Of a stretch of DNA of 64,000 nucleotides, positions 41,546 through 51,460 are shown one piece after another. Below the pieces are notes generated by a model. That model saw only the letters and a program-made list of their open reading frames with translations. It was not told the origin of the DNA and ran no database searches. The DNA is from Blattamonas nauphoetae. Its lineage: Eukaryota; Preaxostyla; Oxymonadida. The number at the start of each line of letters is the position of its first letter. Position 1 is the first letter of the stretch. The position numbers and the translations under genes were made by a program. Location: contig JARBJD010000192.1 of the NCBI GenBank assembly GCA_033064195.1, forward strand, positions 62,001 to 126,000, read 5' to 3'.

Positions 41546-43548
41546 GATTCTCCTCTTCGCCTCCTCGTCTATCCAGCGGAATTGAACCCCGTCTCGAATC
41601 AGCTGTCCCGCTCCGAACTTCTCCCACTCTCTCCAACAGTCTCCCGGTGATGTGATCTGGTGGTTTCGGTTGATGTGTGATGTGTGTGTCTGGTTGATTG
41701 TGGTGAAGTGAAGACGTGCTCTGATGCGAGATGCGATTGTCTTGAAGTGTCTCCTCGTTGCCTAGCCTGCCTGCTACTGTTGGATCCTTTTCCATTCCTG
41801 TCCGCTCTCTCCATCTCTCGTCGGAGTGAATTGCTTGAGTGGTTGCCCCTGTTGCGGTCTGGTGTCGAGCCTCCGCCATGAGCTGCTTTCTTTCCCGGGG
41901 GTGCTGCTCCTCCCCCCTCTCCCGAAAAAGCTGCTGCTCGACTGTTGTGAAGTGTTTCGAACTTGGGGCAGGCCCCGCTGATTGGGCGTGGCGAGCTTCG
42001 CCAACTGGGTCTCGCCTTGCAGTTGTCGCTGAACTTGTGGAACGAACGGTTCCGGGAGACCCAACGATCTTGAATACAGGCCTTCAGACGTCGCGTTTAT
42101 GTACTTGGACGAATCTGCCCTTGTTGCAGCGTCAATCATCAGAGCCAAGCTCTGCCCCAGCTCTTCCTTCCTCTCACAATCCTCTGGTGAATTGCCTAGC
42201 GACTTCAACACGTCCGCGGTGATTGCCATCGAGGCTAGCATCAACTGGACGGCTCCGCTCAATGCTCTCTCTCGCGTCCTCCTCCACCCTTCACTTTCCG
42301 TCAACTGGAACTCCATCTGCGTTGGAATTCCGACTGCTTTCTTCATTTCCGCCGTCCCAGCGATCAGCGTGTCTCTTAGCCGCGGTTCCAATACGTCATC
42401 CGTGAAGGATCCATTCCAACTCCTCAGGCTCTTCCTAACATACTGACCCACCTCGTTCCGAAAATGCTCATTCTCTTCGAACACACTCAGTGCACTCGTA
42501 CGACGGGTGGTTGGTGATTGGTAGCGCTGAGTCAGCCATGCGAGCTCGGGAGGTCAGTTGGAGGAGGGCTCATATTGGATGGGCGGGGATCGTAAAAGAG
42601 ACCTAGTAGGAGGAAAGACTTGCCCTTCCGTTGAGCTGTCTTCCCTTTTTGGTCTCTTTCTTTTACTTGCCCTCTCGTTCCCTTTCCTGGTTCTCCGGGT
42701 CTTTCGTGTGGGTTATGCCTTTCGAATAGGAGCTTCATCTGCGGATGATGAACTGGATTCCTCCTGAAATGGAACATCTGAAAGTGCACATTCCGACACA
42801 AGCGATGATGACGAGCTTGACCTCGTCGGTGCCTGCCGTTTCCCCGTCAGTAACTTTTCAATCTTTCCTTCAATGTATCGATCTAACTCTGCTTCGGTGA
42901 AATGTTGTGTTAAATCTTGGCTCATTTCACCATCGTTACGTCCATCTTGAGCACCTTATGCAAAATCCATCAATGTCACGTTTTGATCAGACCACCCATC
43001 ATTATTCTAATTCGGGTCGGTCAGATCATCTCACACAGACTGGGAGACGAGCCCAGTTGTGTTTGGCTTGACCAAAGTGAAAGCCTGTCCTAAGCATTTT
43101 TTGTCGAGAAAAATATGGTTTGTTATCGATTTTCGCAAATACCCAGACTTTTTTCTCCAAATTAATGTCACAATGTTCGTTTCACAAAAAAACGTTTCTG
43201 TGCAAAATTTTATCCAAATCGATCCATTGGCTGTTGAGATATGGCCGAAATGTTTTTTCATCGGGCAAAAGGTGGTATTTTGAGGTTTTCTCCCGACACA
43301 GGCGTTTCGGCGCGGAACCCAATAATATTGTACTGAGTTTGACCATTATTGATTTTTCCAGAAAAAAAACCCCCACCAATTTATCGTAATGTGAAGACAG
43401 CCGAACACAGACCATTCTTCATTTCATTATGAACTCAAATTCATCTCGATTTGAAGAAAACAGAAGGACAGACGTGAGAATAAGGTAAGGGGAAGAATTT
43501 GAAAGAGTAAAAAGGTTACGTTGAGTCCTCATCCGGAATGACAATGAG

Positions 43549-43915
43549 TTACATCTTTGGTTTCTTGCTCTTTTTAGCTTGCTTTTTCTCGTCGCCGGTT
43601 TGTTGGCAGCGAAGTTTCTCGGCTTGGGCGTACTTGGAGCTCAGGTTCAGCCGGCTGGTTTTCTTATGTCGGTTGACTGAAGAATCTGCTGATAGTCTTG
43701 TGGCAGAAGCTACAGCGCCTTTCCCGGCCTTGGTTGGCCGCTGTCTGTTGCGGCTGCGGCACTTGAGGTTGAGGCTGGAAGACATCCTCAACTGTTAAAC
43801 CTGAGCTTTGAGAGCTCTCTTGGCTGGCCTCGACTTGAGAGGCCTCCTTGTCTTCCGGACTACTTTCTTGCCTGGTCAGCTATGGTGGCACCTGTGGTGC
43901 TGGAATGAGAAGAGA
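43549..43915 (-). pseudogene. eroded coding remnant, unrecognised
   Basis: After a strong acceptor-like tract (TTCTCTCTTCTCATTCCAG) the minus strand has frames reading RQESSPEDKEASQVEASQES, then VFQPQPQVPQPQQTAA and CSFCHKTISRFFSQPT, and in another frame a Lys-rich end KKQAKKSKKPKM. It could be the acidic tail of a transposase or a host gene fragment. No family can be assigned. Confidence 0.3.
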
Positions 43916-43954
43916 GAAAAAGGATCCTTCTTCTGGATAATTGATAATAAATTG

Positions 43955-44160
43955 GTTCCATGTCAACAATTTGTGTTTTTTTCTGGAAAAATCACTTTTG
44001 GTCAAACAAAGATCAATAAGACAATGTTTGTCTTTTCCTCCCACGTGATCCCGAGTAAACCTGAAAACACGTTATACAGCGAAGCTCCACACATTTTCCA
44101 CACTTTTGACGATCATTGTTCCATGACCAGACATCCGTTTGAGACTATACATGCCTGACC
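43955..44160. repeat. foldback family fragment, copy B (degenerate)
   Basis: Contains the family words CACTTTTGGTCAAACAAAG and CCCACGTGATCCCGAGTAAA in the expected order. Only one arm is evident and it is diverged. Confidence 0.5.
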
Positions 44161-44385
44161 TGACCAAAAATCTAGAAAATCATAAAATATGACTGAATGT
44201 GAGACAGACTGATCTCACAACAATCTTTATGTCGACAGGACAAGGAGCCCCAGGAAAGTTGTCCTGGCCACCACGACAAAGACGATTCCATTTTATCTCT
44301 CTTTTTCTGAAACAACATTTATGGAGACCTCAGTGTGTCTAGGGTCGAAGTGGACAACGTAAAAAACTTCTCATCTGAAGACAAC

Positions 44386-44690
44386 TTATTTCCCACCAAT
44401 CATGAGTACCCCAGCAAACTCCTCACCATTCCTGTGGAAAGCCTCCTCATCATCATCATTCGGATTTCCGGAGTCGGACGATGTGTCGTCGGCTGGATCA
44501 ACGCCAGGATGGTTACGGGGGCTGACGGTATCGTCGCATATGGTATCGAACGGTGCGAATTTCACCAGGATGTCCAAGTTGGAACCTATCGGGAGGAGAA
44601 TCAGGACTTGCTTGGGAGAATCTGCGATTTGATCACTGTTGGGGCACGAGTTCATTTCTGCCATGTCCTCCAGCCCGTTCCACAACAGTG
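44386..44690 (-). pseudogene. acidic C-terminal remnant, possibly of the pogo-like transposase
   Basis: The minus-strand frame reads LLWNGLEDMAEMNSCPNSD, then DPADDTSSDSGNPNDDDEE. Acidic C-terminal tails are common in pogo/Tigger transposases. It lies downstream, on the same strand, of the DDE-like fragment at 45434-45639, with foldback copies C and D between them. The link is an inference from order and strand. Confidence 0.35.
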
Positions 44691-44841
44691 GAATATGATA
44701 ACTTCGAAAAACAAATTGTGGTTCCGCGCCGAAACCCCTGTCAGAAGAAAATTTCAAGATATGGTTTTCTATAAGAATGTATTCATTGTTTTGTTTTTTG
44801 TACCCTTTTTTCTCCAGAACCAGCCATCCGTTTCGATTCAT
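44690..44841. repeat. foldback family fragment, copy C
   Basis: Carries the arm words GGTTCCGCGCCGAAACCCCT and CTCCAGAACCAGCCATCCGT, shared with copy F at 47907-48505. Confidence 0.5.
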
Positions 44842-45433
44842 TGATATGTTATTAACCCGGTCCGTGTCAACAACCCGAAACCTGGGGCTGAAACAAACCA
44901 TTTTGGTCAAACCAAAAAAAACTAAAATTATAGATTTTTCTATCTTGGTGAATCGGAGAAAACCTCAAAATACAGTATACAGCAGGAATACACCCATTGT
45001 TTCAAACTTTTTCAGCTCGAATCTCCACAACCAGATATCCGTTTTAAACCAAGTAAAAAGCATTTTTATCGTGAATAGATCGAAAAAAGACTCACAAAAA
45101 AAAGAATTTTTTTCACAAACAACTTTTTTGTCGAGAAAAATAACGTTTTTTTGCAACTTTCTAAATACCCAACTTTTTTTCAAAATTTTGGCCAAAAAAT
45201 TCTTTTAACGAAAAAAAACGTTTCCGCGGAAAAGTTCATCACAATTGGTCCACAGGATGTGGAGATATGATTTGGACACACTACCAAAAGAGCCTAAAAC
45301 GAGGTTTTTAGAGGTTTTCTCCGATTCGCCAAGATAGAAAATTTAAAAATTTTAGTTTTTTTTGTTTGACAAAAATGGTTTGTTTCAACCCCAGGTTCCG
45401 GGTTGCTGACAGAACCGGGTTAATGACACATCA
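44842..45433. mobile_element. palindromic foldback element, copy D
   Basis: The outer ends are TGATATGTTATTAACCCGG and, inverted, TGATGTGTCATTAACCCGG. Both arms continue with inverted similarity (AACCATTTT; TCTTGGTGAATCGGAGAAAA and its inverse) toward a central spacer. About 590 bp; no transposase. Confidence 0.75.
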
Positions 45434-45639
45434 ATTATATCCCCTTCAAAATCCTCTTTTCCGTGCCCAAAGGTCGTCACTGACACATAAAAGCATAATT
45501 GTGTCAAGTTTGCGTTGACATAGGCATCGAGAGGTTGGAGAACAGAGGTAGTGTGGGAGGGAGGATGCATCGCATCAGCAAGGTTGTCCATTGTAACTGT
45601 CATTACTTTTTCAGAAACGAGGGCAGCGAGCATCTCCAT
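45434..45639 (-). pseudogene. pogo/Tigger-like DDE transposase fragment
   Basis: The minus strand reads VTMDNLADAMHPPSHTTSVL followed by QPLDAYVNANL, matching the PPxTTxxLQPLD block around the third catalytic region of DDE_1 (pogo, Tigger) transposases. It is cut at its 3' side by foldback copy D. Only this fragment is recognisable. Confidence 0.5.
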
Positions 45640-45736
45640 CTGGAGGAGGCAGTGGGCGAATCACACAATTATCTGTTTTTATCAAGTTTCGGAACAACAG
45701 CAACCAAAAAAATCTATATCTCGTCGCAATCCTTCA

Positions 45737-45960
45737 GAAAACGACTTCAACTTGGCCAACTGTGTGTCACTTTGTACCGATGGCTACGCTGCGATGATGA
45801 GCCCAGGATTTGGCCTCCGAAACTTCGTTCAGAAAGCCGACCCACAAATGTTATTCATCCACTCCGGAGATCATTGCTCTCAATTGGGAATTGCGCATAT
45901 ATTCGAAGATCAACGCGTCTACGACTTTCAGTTTGGAATCGAAGTGTGCAACTCTTGTGT
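45737..45960 (+). pseudogene. second hAT/ZBED-like transposase fragment
   Basis: NLANCVSLCTDGYAAMMSPG, then LRNFVQKADPQMLFIHSGD, fits the CTDGA...P.M.FIHC.HR block of ZBED5-like hAT transposases. It is not evidently the missing centre of the 36.4-37.3 kb relic; it could be, if foldbacks and DIRS elements accumulated between them. Confidence 0.45.
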
Positions 45961-46203
45961 TTATTTTCATCTCCCTCTTTGTGACTTCATTCTTCTCCTT
46001 CAGAGCGAATTCAACCCCGATCATCCATGTCACGACTTTCGTGAAGCATTTTTCTCCGATAAACAACGTTTTCTCCATTCTATTTTTTTGATTTCGCTAA
46101 GGCCAGACTCCAGTCCCAAAGGATCTCCAATTTTGGAGCCATAAAGTGTCAAAAAATGGGGGAGGGTAGAAATCCAACCCGGAAATGGTGGGACCCAATT
46201 ATC

Positions 46204-46796
46204 GTTGTGTCACCAATATGTCCCATGTCAACAATCCGGCCCTTTTTCTGGGAAAATCAATATTGGTCAAACTAAGAAAAAACCAAATTCTAGAATTAGA
46301 CTCCCACGCGATCCCGAGAAAACCTCAAAATACCCCCTTTTGCCCGTTCAAAACTAATCGTTTTGGCACTATCTCAACAACCAGTGACTCGATTTGGATA
46401 AAATTTTGCACAGAAACGTTTTTTTGTGAAACGAACATTGTGACATTAATTTGGAGAAAAAAGTCTGGGTATTTGCGAAAATCGAAAACAAACCATATTT
46501 TTCTCGTCAAAAAATGCTTAGGACAAAAATCGGTTTCTTTTTGAACATCTTTTGTCGAGATCTATCCGACTATAATACATTTTATTTGATTTAAAACGGG
46601 TGGCTAATTGTGGAGAAATGAGGTGAAAAAGTTGAAAAAAATGTGTGCATTCGTAACGTTAAACGTATTTTGAGATTTTCTCGGGATCGTGTGGGAGTAT
46701 AATTCTAAAATTTTATTGCTTTCTTAGTTTCACCAAAATGGTCCCTCACAGAAAAAAGACCGGATTAGTGAGACTGGACGGTTTGGTGACGCCTCT
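46204..46796. mobile_element. palindromic foldback element, copy E
   Basis: About 593 bp. The outer ends are GTTGTGTCACCAATATGTCC and, inverted, GAGGCGTCACCAAACCGTCC. Inner arm words: GTCAAACTAAGAAAA, ATCCCGAGAAAACCTCAAAATAC and inverses. The copy A halves match it closely, which defines the insertion point of the second DIRS element. Confidence 0.8.
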
Positions 46797-46833
46797 ATGA
46801 TTTCAGAAAACAGCACGTATTATTGACATGGAA

Positions 46834-47383
46834 CTATGTGGCGACGCCTGGATTTGGGCTTCTCCTGAAGGGAGGGTGGCACTTCAGGCAGGATGAAAAA
46901 TTCTTCGTTTTGAACGGAATTGCATGGCATTTCCGATTGCATCCTTTTTCGAAGGCTGTTGGAGTTGGCGTCCACCATTTCGTCATTATCGTCACCTCGT
47001 GTGTAAACAGCGAGTGGGGTTGGGATGTCGACATCAATGTATCCTTCAACCGGAAAATGATGAATATACGACCCCCACTTGTTCCGTTCCGTTTCTGAAG
47101 AGAGAATGCTTTGTCCAAATGGAAAGCCTGCTTTTCACTCATCAGCAAGGTCTTCCAGAGTTCAGGCTGAATTCAGCTCTCCCGATCCTATCAGCGATTC
47201 AATCTGGATCGTTTCACACACGGTCTCTTGCAGACCTGGATTGTGAGATTGCATGTGCTTTGAAACTCGTTTCTCAAAGATGTCTAACATACATTCGCAG
47301 ATCAGGCCGCTATCAATTCTTGACATTCCACTTCCCATAGTCAACCCAAAATATTGCATCTGAATCAGAACCCAAATCACCAA
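46834..47383 (-). pseudogene. eroded coding remnant, unrecognised
   Basis: Frames on the minus strand read GLICECMLDIFEKRVSKHMQ, then QSHNPGLQETVCETIQIESL, and further on, in another frame, SSETERNKWGSYIHHFPVEG and VDIPTPLAVYTRGDDNDEMV. Protein-like composition with clear decay. It may be the N-terminal side of the pogo-like gene on the same strand, but that cannot be shown. Confidence 0.35.
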
Positions 47384-47906
47384 ATCTCACGTGTGTTTTC
47401 TCCGTTTTGATCCGGTCCATATTATTCTTTCTGCAACTTGGAGCGCCAGTAGTATAGATGGCGAAAATCGATACCTATCTAGATCGCCAAAAACACGGAA
47501 TAAATCAATTTAGACCTCAAAAACACACATTTCCTGACCCTTCGATTTTGATGACTTTTGGACCTGATTCTTACTTTATTTTGATAAAATGAGCTCCAAA
47601 AATTGATTTCAGTCGAGCCAGGGTCAAATCAATCGGCACGATCATTTGGTAGTCATCCATCAATCCAATTGACTGGCCCAGGTGGCCTAGGTGGATCGCG
47701 AAATCAAATTGGTTTTTATTTTTGGAGGTCCACATCGGCTCTAAAGAGCCTAAGCTTCGCGAAGGTCCACAAGTCCACAAAGTCCACAGTGCAGTGGCAC
47801 GCTCAGAATGCACCAGAATGACGTGCACTACCTCCCCATACAGCCAGACCATCCGTGGATTGTTTTGGTCGATTTTGGTTTTTTCACTTTTTTCATCACT
47901 ATATAA
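47384..47906. other. spacer with no supported gene
   Basis: AT-rich, with a GTCCACAAGTCCACAAAGTCCAC tandem-like block near 47764-47790. Confidence 0.35.
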
Positions 47907-48505
47907 TAGTAGTGTCAATAATCCGTACATATTCAAAAATCCGTACATTGGGGATTGAAAAATTTTGATGGGTCAAACTAAGAAAAATAAAATTTGGTTC
48001 CGCGCCGAAACCCCTGTGTCGGGAGAAAACCTCAAAATACTGTTTCCTTTAGGAATCCACACACTTTTTTCAACTTTTTGCCCTCATTTCTCCACAACCA
48101 GCCATCCGTTTTGAATCAAATAAAATGCATTGTGATCATAAAGATCTCGACAAAAGCTGCTCAAAAAATAAACGATTTTTTTGTCTAAGAATTTTTTGTC
48201 GAGAAAAATATGGGTTTTTTTCCATTATCCCAAATATCCAGAATTTTTTCTCCAATTTTTGTTCAAAATGTTCATTTCGCCAAAAAAACGTTTTTGTGAA
48301 AAACTTCATCAAAATCGGTTCCCTGGTTGTTGAGATATTGCCGAAACAATTTTTTGTTATCGGGCAAAAGGGGGTATTTTGAGGTTTTCTCCCGACACAG
48401 GGGTTTCGGCGCGGAACCAAATTTTATTTTTCTTAGTTTGACCAATATATCTTTTTCAAGCCCCATGTTACGGATTTATGAAAAGTTCGGTTTATTGAAA
48501 CATCT
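47907..48505. mobile_element. palindromic foldback element, copy F (well-preserved arms)
   Basis: About 600 bp. Roughly 73 bp of each arm (about 47971-48043 and 48371-48443) are perfect inverse copies, including GGTTCCGCGCCGAAACCCCT and GTGTCGGGAGAAAACCTC. Toward the centre the arms are homologous but diverged (TCTCCACAACCAGCCATCCG against TCTCAACAACCAGGGAACCG). No open frame of note. Confidence 0.8.
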
Positions 48506-49265
48506 ATAAGGTAATAAAAAAATTGATTTTTAAAAACTAACCTTAATTTTTGCGATCATCCAAAATTGTTCTTACAAGCCTAATATCGGTCTGACGAGTT
48601 TATATACGACGTGTTTCGTGTGATCTGAGAAGTATTTCGGGGGTTCTGGGTGATCTCAAAATTAACGCTGATTTATTTTTTATCAATTTTTTTAATTTGT
48701 ATATGAAGAGGAGATCCAGACAAAGTTTGAAAAATCCAATTTTGAGCTTCGACCACACAAACCTCTTCCAAGGTCAATCCCGATCTGCTGAGTTCATTTC
48801 TGATGTTTTCAGAGTGATCTGAGCAGTAGTTCCTGAGATATGGGTGATCCAAAAATAAACGTTAAACTTTTTTAACTTTCTGATTTTTTAATTTGTATAT
48901 GAAGAGGAGTTACAGAACAAGTTCAAGTACCGAGCCCTCGACGTAATGTTCCAAGATACTCAGGCAAAATGGTGCCCTGGTGACTGATGCGCAGAACGAT
49001 TTGGAGGTTGGATTGGAGACGGATGATCGAAAGATTGTCCCCGGGGTTCATGTTGGCAGCACTTTGATGTGCCCGTGAATCATGCCCACCCAAGACTTAA
49101 CCCTTCAAGGACTTCGCCAGCAGCAGTCATTTAGAAGGATCGCGATAGAACGATCCCCAAAGGAGTATCGGGGTGTCTATAGGAAGCTTGTACGAACGTG
49201 GGAAGGAACTTCTCTTCGGTTATTTTTGCCATCTTCATTGAACAATCATAAAAATATTCTGACAC
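48506..49265. other. spacer with a direct duplication
   Basis: Two direct copies, about 195 bp apart (around 48617-48720 and 48812-48912), share GTGATCTGAG-AGTA and TTTAATTTGTATATGAAGAG. No supported gene. Confidence 0.45.
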
Positions 49266-49268
49266 TTT

Positions 49269-49565
49269 TTAGTATTCCAACATGAGATCAACCAGAAATT
49301 CATAATACTCCTTGATTATTTTTCCATTGATTGTCTCCGTTGTTTCCATCTCAATTGATTCACCAGAACTGTCTTTGAACCAGATCTTCACCGTTGATTG
49401 TCGAGTACTTAGTTCCCACTTCTTTCGCTTCGCAATCTGTTCGTTACAGAAAGCAACATACGAATCATTGTGAGCATCAGTCTGAATCCAATCAGCATGG
49501 ATCGAGAAATTTTGAGGAATATCTTTGGATATCACTGTCGATGCATCACCGATCTCCTCCTTCAC
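49269..49565 (-). CDS. small structural-type protein of the virus-like element (edge, damaged)
   Basis: At least 98 residues, with sequence of the DIPQNFSIHADWI and YVAFCNEQIAKRKKWELS kind, a beta-rich pattern of the sort seen in minor capsid (penton-like) proteins of small eukaryotic DNA viruses. The assignment rests on pattern and position beside the capsid genes; it is tentative. An AT-rich motif like those before the other genes lies upstream (49688-49706). Confidence 0.4.
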   Translation of the reverse strand: MKEEIGDASTVISKDIPQNFSIHADWIQTDAHNDSYVAFCNEQIAKRKKWELSTRQSTVKIWFKDSSGESIEMETTETINGKIIKEYYEFLVDLMLEY

Positions 49566-49687
49566 ATGAATGAGTTTGCAGTCAAGAAAGTAGATATATT
49601 TTTGTTTTCGGGAATTGGTAAAATCATGAGGGAATTGAGCAGTGTGAGAATTCTGAATTGAGAAATAACGTTAGACCATTCTTGTTT

Positions 49688-49706
49688 TTAGCAAAAATAA
49701 AAAATC
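49688..49706 (-). promoter_or_regulatory. AT-rich motif upstream of the small structural-type gene
   Basis: On the minus strand it reads TTTTTTATTTTTGC, the same core as the motifs before the other genes. Confidence 0.5.
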
Positions 49707-49721
49707 AAAAGTGTTTAATCA

Positions 49722-51413
49722 TTAATATCCTCTCTTCACTTCTTCATACGCTTCTTGGAGACGACGATCAATAACATATCTAACTCGTGGTTGTCCATTC
49801 TCTATCCAGAACAACCAGTATGTAGCCTGATGTAATGCTAGAATAGGTGGAGGAGGACCTTCTAGAGTTGATGTGAAATATGGATCCAGTTCACCCTGAT
49901 TGATTGGTGTTCCTCTATAGACAATATTGACAGATTCTGCTGTCGAAATACCTTCTTCACCACCAGCGATTTCACTTCGATCTGTTGGAACCATGAATGT
50001 GAAAGAAGTTGCATCCGTTACTGGTCTTTTTCGTTTATATTCATTTTCTGTTTCTTTGTAGAAATAAGTGCGAGGTAAACAAATGGAGTTTTCGAACTCT
50101 TCTGTGGCAGAACATCCAATGAAATCACCGTTCACCATCATCATTTGATAGAACTCTGGTGAGATTGTTGACATTGGGAAATTGGGGAAGTTGGATCCAA
50201 GCATTTCGAATTGACCAACATATTGAGGATTTCTGAAGACTGTACATTCAGTAGGTCTTTCAGGGAATAAGCACATGAGATTCATGAGATTGTTGAGTTT
50301 GATACTGATGTTTGATCTCACTCCCATGGCATTTGCTTTTGATTGAAATGATTGGGTGTCAATTCTTTCTGCTTTCAGGACATAGACAGTCTTTGAGTAC
50401 GTGTTGATCAGTGATTGTTTTGTTGCATCTGTGATTTGATATCCGTAGCAGATCGAAGTGACTTTATCCACCGATGAGGAAAGGACATTGATTGTTGCTT
50501 CCATTGTCGAAATCTCTGAAACTCCTGAGGAGGATGGACTGTTACGTGAATTATATTGTTGAACCGGATTTCCGATTTGTGTAAATTCCTGAGTCATATT
50601 TGATAATTCTCCCTCACGCAGAAGGTCCATTTCAGCTGGGTCTGAAAGAGACATCAATGCCTTATCTGGATATTGTTCACGACTGTTTTCCAATGTTTTT
50701 CGGATGACAGTAGATGTTCGAATTGGACAGTAAACAAGTGATTCGGTTGTCAAATGAAATCTTAATCGGAGATTGCCAAAGATGGAGTTCGGATACTGAT
50801 CAAATGTACTCAGTGGAAGCAAATTCACAAATGGAATGACAAGTGGAATTGTTCTCGTGATTGTTTGAAATGCTGTGTTTAACGGAGCAAAGTAGAATCC
50901 ACACACACTTGGATCCATTCTCTGAACATTTTCCCAAAGACTGTAGCAATGCTTCATGTTGTTTTTCTCTTCATGTGACTTGAATGTGTGATACAGAAAT
51001 GATTCATGGATGTGATTATTCTGTAGTGAATTGTCAATAATGTTACCTTGACTGTCGACGAGTCTCATATCTCGAATTGCATCCGAGGATGATTTGTAAC
51101 CAAAGAACATTCCATTTTCATCAACATACGGACCCAAACTGGATGATGTTGGTTTAACATATGGAATGGTGATCGTTAGATCTATTCGTAAATGACTCTT
51201 CGAAAACTCAGTCACATCATGACCGTCATAGCACAATGGAACTTCAATTTCATCTGTGATTCTGCACGGCATTGGAGGATTTGTTGGATGCACTTCCTGA
51301 ATCGAATACACGTGAGGCTCTGAATCCCACTGTTTTGGCATATACGATTGGACTTCAATTTGTTCAATTAATGTCGATGTTGGTTTGGATTGATTTGCTC
51401 TGATACTTCTCAT
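49722..51413 (-). CDS. capsid-type protein 2 of the virus-like element
   Basis: 563 residues from ATG 51413. Beta-rich throughout. It contains STFDQYPNSIFGNLRLRFHL followed by ESLVYCPI near residues 200-240, and a C-terminal PINQGELDPYF...PPPPILALHQATYWLFW. Both blocks have counterparts at the same places in the neighbouring 620-residue protein, so the two are paralogs. Length, beta character and genome position fit a major capsid protein of the jelly-roll type, but the fold is inferred, not shown. Confidence 0.6.
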   Translation of the reverse strand: MRSIRANQSKPTSTLIEQIEVQSYMPKQWDSEPHVYSIQEVHPTNPPMPCRITDEIEVPLCYDGHDVTEFSKSHLRIDLTITIPYVKPTSSSLGPYVDENGMFFGYKSSSDAIRDMRLVDSQGNIIDNSLQNNHIHESFLYHTFKSHEEKNNMKHCYSLWENVQRMDPSVCGFYFAPLNTAFQTITRTIPLVIPFVNLLPLSTFDQYPNSIFGNLRLRFHLTTESLVYCPIRTSTVIRKTLENSREQYPDKALMSLSDPAEMDLLREGELSNMTQEFTQIGNPVQQYNSRNSPSSSGVSEISTMEATINVLSSSVDKVTSICYGYQITDATKQSLINTYSKTVYVLKAERIDTQSFQSKANAMGVRSNISIKLNNLMNLMCLFPERPTECTVFRNPQYVGQFEMLGSNFPNFPMSTISPEFYQMMMVNGDFIGCSATEEFENSICLPRTYFYKETENEYKRKRPVTDATSFTFMVPTDRSEIAGGEEGISTAESVNIVYRGTPINQGELDPYFTSTLEGPPPPILALHQATYWLFWIENGQPRVRYVIDRRLQEAYEEVKRGY

Positions 51414-51432
51414 TTATAGAAAAATAAAAAAT
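51414..51432 (-). promoter_or_regulatory. AT-rich start-site motif
   Basis: Minus strand TTTTTTATTTTTCTATAA immediately before the ATG. Confidence 0.6.
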
Positions 51433-51460
51433 ACAATATCATGATTTTCTTTTCCTGTTT

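Larger units (their letters stand above)
38065..43086 (-). mobile_element. second DIRS-type retroelement, about 5.0 kb, minus orientation
   Basis: Parts on the minus strand: gag-like (about 41770-42925), reverse transcriptase (about 40400-41545), RNase H and methyltransferase-like (about 39840-40400), recombinase region (about 38458-39311). Inverted termini: 38080-38142 against 42995-43050. The internal complementary region at 38286-38370 matches both outer ends, as in DIRS-1. The element lies inside a foldback element and is therefore younger than it. It is broken, with about five or more breaks, and a non-coding block of about 530 bp (39312-39840) sits between its RNase H and recombinase parts. 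Confidence 0.85.
37793..43371. mobile_element. palindromic foldback element, copy A, split by a DIRS insertion
   Basis: The left half is 37793-38064 and the right half 43087-43371. Together they read as the reverse complement of the foldback element at 46204-46796: the left half stops within AAACCAATTTTT and the right half resumes at GTCCTAAGCATTTTTTGTCG, exactly where copy E continues. The intervening DNA is the DIRS element at 38065-43086. The right end is eroded. Confidence 0.75.

Noticed and set aside
43549-43875. Ribosomal-protein pseudogene suggested by a Lys/Arg-rich frame
   Set aside because: No specific ribosomal protein matches, and a different frame of the same DNA (Gln/Pro/Ser-rich with CSFCHKT) is at least as protein-like.
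36411-45960. The two hAT fragments as halves of one transposase
   Set aside because: The motifs are compatible in order, but orientation alone does not prove it, 8 kb of other elements lies between, and the first relic already has C-terminal-like sequence.
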